Shown here in pieces: positions 61,384 through 64,000 of a DNA stretch of 64,000 nucleotides (position 1 is the first letter of the stretch; each line of letters starts with the position of its first letter). The notes beneath the pieces were generated by a model, which was not told where the DNA came from, did no database searches, and saw only the letters and a list, made by a program, of their open reading frames with translations. The position numbers were made by a program, and so were the translations under genes. The DNA comes from Micromonospora sp. PLK6-60 (GTDB lineage: Bacteria > Actinomycetota > Actinomycetes > Mycobacteriales > Micromonosporaceae), in the NCBI RefSeq assembly GCF_019890675.1, contig NZ_JAIOAA010000003.1:611504-675503 (forward strand), written 5' to 3'.

Positions 61384-62229
61384 ATGAACTCACGCGCCGT
61401 ACTGGCGATCGGCCTCGGCCTGGCGCTCGCGCTGGCCGGCTGCGGTGACCCCGCGCGCCGCGTCGCGGGCGTCGGCGGCGGCGCCGGCAGCCCGGCGCCG
61501 GTGGCCTCCGACGTCCCGACCCCCGACGGATCGTCGGCACCGCCGACGGCGGAGCCGAAGCCGAGCGCGTCCTCCCGTCCCAGCCGCCCCGCCCGCACCA
61601 CCCCACCGCGGCCCCGGCTGCGACCGCTGCCGAAGACCCTCCCGGCCGGCCTGCGCCGGACCACCGGCACCCGCGCGGTGGCGCTGACCTTCGACGACGG
61701 GCCGAGCCCGGCCTGGACGCCGAAGGTCCTCGACCAGCTGCGCGCGGCCGGCGTCAAGGCGACCTTCTGCCTGGTCGGCATCGAGGTCAAGCAGCACCCG
61801 CAGCTGGTGGCCCGGATCGTCCGGGAGGGCCACCAGCTCTGCAACCACAGCTGGCGGCACGACATGGACCTGGGCCGCCGGCCGATCGCCGAGATCCGGG
61901 CCGACATGGTCCGCACCAACCGGGCCATCCAGGCGGCGGCGCCGGGCGCCAAGGTGTCGTTCTTCCGCCAGCCGGGCGGCCGGTGGACCGCGGAGGAGGT
62001 GGCGGTGGCCCGCCAACTCGGCATGCAGTCGCTGCACTGGACGGTGGACCCGCAGGACTGGACGAAGCCGGCCCCGCCGCTGATCACCCGGCGGGTGCAG
62101 GCGGCCACCCGGCCCGGAGCGGTGGTGCTGATGCACGACGGGGGCGGCAACCGGGCCGCCACGCTGACCGCCTGCCGCTTCCTGATCCCCGACCTGAAGC
62201 GCCGCTACGGCGTCACCCGACTCCGCTAA
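61384..62229 (+). CDS. polysaccharide deacetylase lipoprotein
   Basis: 281 aa from ATG preceded by GGAG. Lipoprotein signal peptide with lipobox ALAGC (C20), a Pro/Ser-rich linker to residue 95, then a NodB/CE4 domain: LTFDDGPSPAWT (D104, D105), NHSWRHDMDL (H155, H159), FFRQPGGRW, LHWTVDPQDWTKP, VVLMHDGGG. Zn-dependent deacetylation of peptidoglycan or other surface glycans. Confidence 0.93.
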   Translation: MNSRAVLAIGLGLALALAGCGDPARRVAGVGGGAGSPAPVASDVPTPDGSSAPPTAEPKPSASSRPSRPARTTPPRPRLRPLPKTLPAGLRRTTGTRAVALTFDDGPSPAWTPKVLDQLRAAGVKATFCLVGIEVKQHPQLVARIVREGHQLCNHSWRHDMDLGRRPIAEIRADMVRTNRAIQAAAPGAKVSFFRQPGGRWTAEEVAVARQLGMQSLHWTVDPQDWTKPAPPLITRRVQAATRPGAVVLMHDGGGNRAATLTACRFLIPDLKRRYGVTRLR

Positions 62230-62382
62230 CCCTCTCTGACCTGCGGTTTTACGCCGCCGCGTGGGCCATGCCATACCGGTTTGGTCGACCGGCCGATCAT
62301 CACGTAAGCTATCCAAGCCTCCGGCGGGGCCGGATGGGAGCAAGTCCGCTTGAAGTTGCGAATGTGCAATGATGGCGGGGCC

Positions 62383-62455
62383 GCCCTCATCGTCTAGCGG
62401 CCCAGGACGTCGCCCTTTCAAGGCGGTAGCACGGGTTCGAATCCCGTTGGGGGCA
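62383..62455 (+). tRNA. tRNA-Glu (TTC)
   Basis: 73 nt with acceptor gccctca/tgggggc plus A, D-arm and T-arm (cgggttcgaatcccg). The anticodon loop ctttcaa gives TTC. CCA is not encoded. Confidence 0.95.
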
Positions 62456-62487
62456 CGATCCGGCTTCGGTCGGAGGCAACAGAGCAA

Positions 62488-62561
62488 GGTCCTGTGGAGC
62501 AGTTGGAGTGCTCGCCGCCCTGTCAAGGCGGAGGTCGCGGGTTCAAGTCCCGTCAGGACCG
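62488..62561 (+). tRNA. tRNA-Asp (GTC)
   Basis: 74 nt, acceptor ggtcctg/caggacc plus G. The loop ctgtcaa gives anticodon GTC; T-arm gcgggttcaagtcccgt. Followed by a strong hairpin. Confidence 0.95.
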
Positions 62562-62570
62562 CAAGCGCTG

Positions 62571-62602
62571 ACGCCGCGCGAGGGTTGCGCGGCGTTCTGC
62601 GT
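62571..62602 (+). terminator. terminator after tRNA-Asp
   Basis: 9-bp stem acgccgcgc (62571-62579) / gcgcggcgt (62587-62595) with a seven-base loop and a short tct tail, ten bases after the tRNA-Asp end. Confidence 0.7.
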
Positions 62603-62644
62603 ATCGGAGCAGGCCGCCCTCCGGGTAGCATGTTCCGAGTGCCC

Positions 62645-62718
62645 GGCCAGGTAGCTCAGTTGGTACGAGCGTCCGACTGAAAATCGGAAGGTCGGCGGTT
62701 CGACCCCGCCCCTGGCCA
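62645..62718 (+). tRNA. tRNA-Phe (GAA)
   Basis: 74 nt, acceptor ggccagg/cctggcc plus A. The loop ctgaaaa gives anticodon GAA; T-arm ggcggttcgaccccgcc. Confidence 0.95.
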
Positions 62719-62742
62719 CATAGCCTTTCGCCGGGCTACAGA

Positions 62743-62783
62743 GATCCCCACCAGCGGAAACGCGGGTGGGGATCTTGCTGTTT
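62743..62783 (+). terminator. terminator after tRNA-Phe
   Basis: 10-bp perfect stem gatccccacc (62743-62752) / ggtggggatc (62765-62774) followed by the T-rich tail ttgctgttt. Confidence 0.8.
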
Positions 62784-62938
62784 GGTATCCCGGCTGCATC
62801 GGTTGATCGCTCTTGGCTCGTGATCACTCCCCTTATCGCGCGCAGATCGCACGCCGCCCTGCTTCTACCGCCATCCCGCCGCCCGCTGCCGGCTTCGGGA
62901 ACTCCGCCTCGTTGTCGATCAAACCTAGACTTGCAGGC

Positions 62939-63169
62939 ATGAAGCGCCCGCGTCTCCGGATGACGCAGCTCGTAGGGCTCCTGCTCCTGCTCGCCTCGGG
63001 TGTCGGGTTGTGGCTGGGCTGGCCTGAGAAGGTCACGTCGCTACTTCTCGTCGCCGGAGGACTGGTGGCTCATGGTCCGACTGTCATTGCCGCTTGGCGG
63101 GAAAGGGAGTTCAAGCCGCCGAAGTCCCCGGAGAAGGTTCTGAGGTGGTACCCGAAGTGGTGGGCCTGA
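62939..63169 (+). CDS. small membrane protein
   Basis: 76 aa from ATG. Two hydrophobic helices (LVGLLLLLASGVGLWLGW; VTSLLLVAGGLVAHGPTVIAAW) and a basic C-terminus (KPPKSPEKVLRWYPKWWA). No family recognised; followed by a hairpin with T-rich tail, which supports it being a transcribed gene. Confidence 0.6.
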   Translation: MKRPRLRMTQLVGLLLLLASGVGLWLGWPEKVTSLLLVAGGLVAHGPTVIAAWREREFKPPKSPEKVLRWYPKWWA

Positions 63170-63175
63170 CTCCCT

Positions 63176-63207
63176 CCCGCTTCTCATAGGCGGGGATCTT
63201 GTTGTTG
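63176..63207 (+). terminator. hairpin terminator after small membrane protein gene
   Basis: cccgc (63176-63180) / gcggg (63190-63194) with a nine-base loop, then gatcttgttgtt. The tail resembles that of the terminator after tRNA-Phe. Confidence 0.5.
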
Positions 63208-63245
63208 CAGCCTCCGTCGCCCTCCCTCGATCGGCGGCGTCCTGG

Positions 63246-63572
63246 CTAGCGCCTGAGCGCCGTGTACCAGCCCACCGAGGCCACAATGAGAAGCAGTGCC
63301 AGCACGAACAGGGCTCGGGCGACGGCGGCGGACACCGGCGCGAGGAACGGGACCTGCGGGAGGAGCACGCCCGCACCGAGCAGGGCGACCACGCCGCCGC
63401 GGCGGACGGGCTCGGCTCGCTGACTCGCCGTCAGGCGGGCAACCCGCACCCAGGCCGCCGGGAACCGTCGCGTCGTCGCGACCCACCCGCCGAGTACGAC
63501 CAGGCCGAGGCCGAGGAACACGGCGACGAGGCGCAGGGCGAGCCCCACCGGGTCCGAATCAGCCACGCTCAT
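63246..63572 (-). CDS. hypothetical membrane protein
   Basis: 108 aa starting MSVADSDPVGLALRLVAVFLG; an ATG four codons earlier is possible. Three hydrophobic helices (LVAVFLGLGLVVLGGWVAT; VVALLGAGVLLPQVPFL; ALFVLALLLIVASVGWYTAL). No family recognised. Confidence 0.65.
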   Translation of the reverse strand: MSVADSDPVGLALRLVAVFLGLGLVVLGGWVATTRRFPAAWVRVARLTASQRAEPVRRGGVVALLGAGVLLPQVPFLAPVSAAVARALFVLALLLIVASVGWYTALRR

Positions 63573-63762
63573 GCGACCAATCATTCAGGCGATGTCAATG
63601 CGCTCCACGGGGGCACGTCGGCCGACCGTCCGGAGCCCAGCCGTCGTGGCCTGTCGTGGCCCGTTGCCTGTCGTGGCTGGGCTGCCGTAGCTGTCGGTCG
63701 CGAGGCGGCCCCGACCGTCTGGGACGGCCGCCCGCGCTGGGGCAGGCCGCCCGTGCCGGGGA

Positions 63763-64000
63763 GCCGCCCGTGGTGGGGGCCCGGCCGTGGTGGGGGCCCG
63801 GCCGTGGTGGGGGCCCGGCCGTGGTGGGGGCCCGGCCGTGGTGGGGGCCCGCCCGTGGTGGGGGCCCGCCCGTGGTGGGGGCCCGCCCGTGGTGGGGGCC
63901 CGCCCGTGGTGGGGGCCCGGCCGTGGTGGGGGCCCGGCCGTGGTGGGGGCCCGCCCGTGGTGGGGGCCCGCCCGTGGTGGGGGCCCGCCCGTGGTGGGGG
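63763..64000. repeat. 18-bp tandem repeat (minisatellite), runs off the window
   Basis: About 14 copies of ccSgccgtggtgggggc-type 18-bp units. A single position alternates G and C in blocks: one C unit, four G, four C, two G, then C units to the edge. No open reading frame starts in it here. The stretch 63585-63762 has no gene and shows shorter degenerate tgtcgtggc repeats. Confidence 0.9.

Noticed and set aside
63763..64000. CRISPR array
   Set aside because: The 18-bp units are contiguous without spacers, so this is a tandem repeat. No CRISPR array or cas gene is seen in the window.

Overview
The window is G+C-rich actinobacterial chromosome. GTG starts are common, neighbouring genes overlap by ATGA/GTGA, and the gene families (RepSA-type element, Tad pilus locus, B12-controlled nrdAB, crt genes, DUF574-like methyltransferase) fit a Micromonosporaceae genome, probably Micromonospora. 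The genus is an inference; there is no rRNA here to test it.

Layout. (1) 1-9615: right-hand part of an actinomycete integrative element (AICE, pSAM2 type). It has a tyrosine integrase cut by the window edge, a RepSA replication initiator fused in frame to the excisionase, toxin- or defence-like cargo (Doc/Fic toxin with putative antitoxin, a HEPN-like gene, an AbiV-like gene, two membrane coiled-coil proteins), a GntR regulator, three small coupled genes, and a tRNA 3' fragment that marks the attachment site. No FtsK-like transfer gene is visible. (2) 9664-21481: a broken vapBC, an alpha/beta hydrolase homologue lacking catalytic Ser and His, a secreted trypsin-like protease, a secreted M91-like/VWD protein with its lipoprotein partner, an ABC exporter under an HTH regulator with a perfect 20-bp palindrome, and a dienelactone hydrolase/HTH pair. 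(3) 21487-32347: a 10.9-kb islet between two 72-bp direct repeats, with MFS, LysR, TetR, MOSC, EamA, a saccharopine-dehydrogenase-like protein, a methyltransferase and an aldo/keto reductase. (4) 32432-44538: a methyltransferase, then a complete Tad/Flp pilus locus with prepilin peptidase. (5) 44539-54813: Rieske protein, nrdAB behind tandem NrdR-type boxes and a cobalamin riboswitch, transporter, crotonase, flavoprotein and serine hydrolase, with two families of small mobile-looking repeats, one copy lying inside the nrdA coding sequence. (6) 54813-61312: photolyase, crtB, crtE, crtI, idi and a CarH/LitR-like MerR regulator, i.e. a light-protection and lycopene-forming cluster. (7) 61384-64000: polysaccharide deacetylase, tRNA-Glu, tRNA-Asp, tRNA-Phe with terminators, two small membrane proteins, and an 18-bp minisatellite that runs off the edge.

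How it works together. The chromosomal backbone covers DNA precursor supply, UV and light protection, and surface pili. B12 links two blocks: the riboswitch should silence class I nrdAB when B12 is plentiful, and the crt regulator has a B12-binding-type domain. The accessory blocks are the AICE remnant and the repeat-bounded islet. The strongest candidates for something new are the AICE cargo cluster, the RepSA-Xis fusion, the 72-bp repeat-bounded islet, and the small repeat families, above all the copy translated as part of ribonucleotide reductase.
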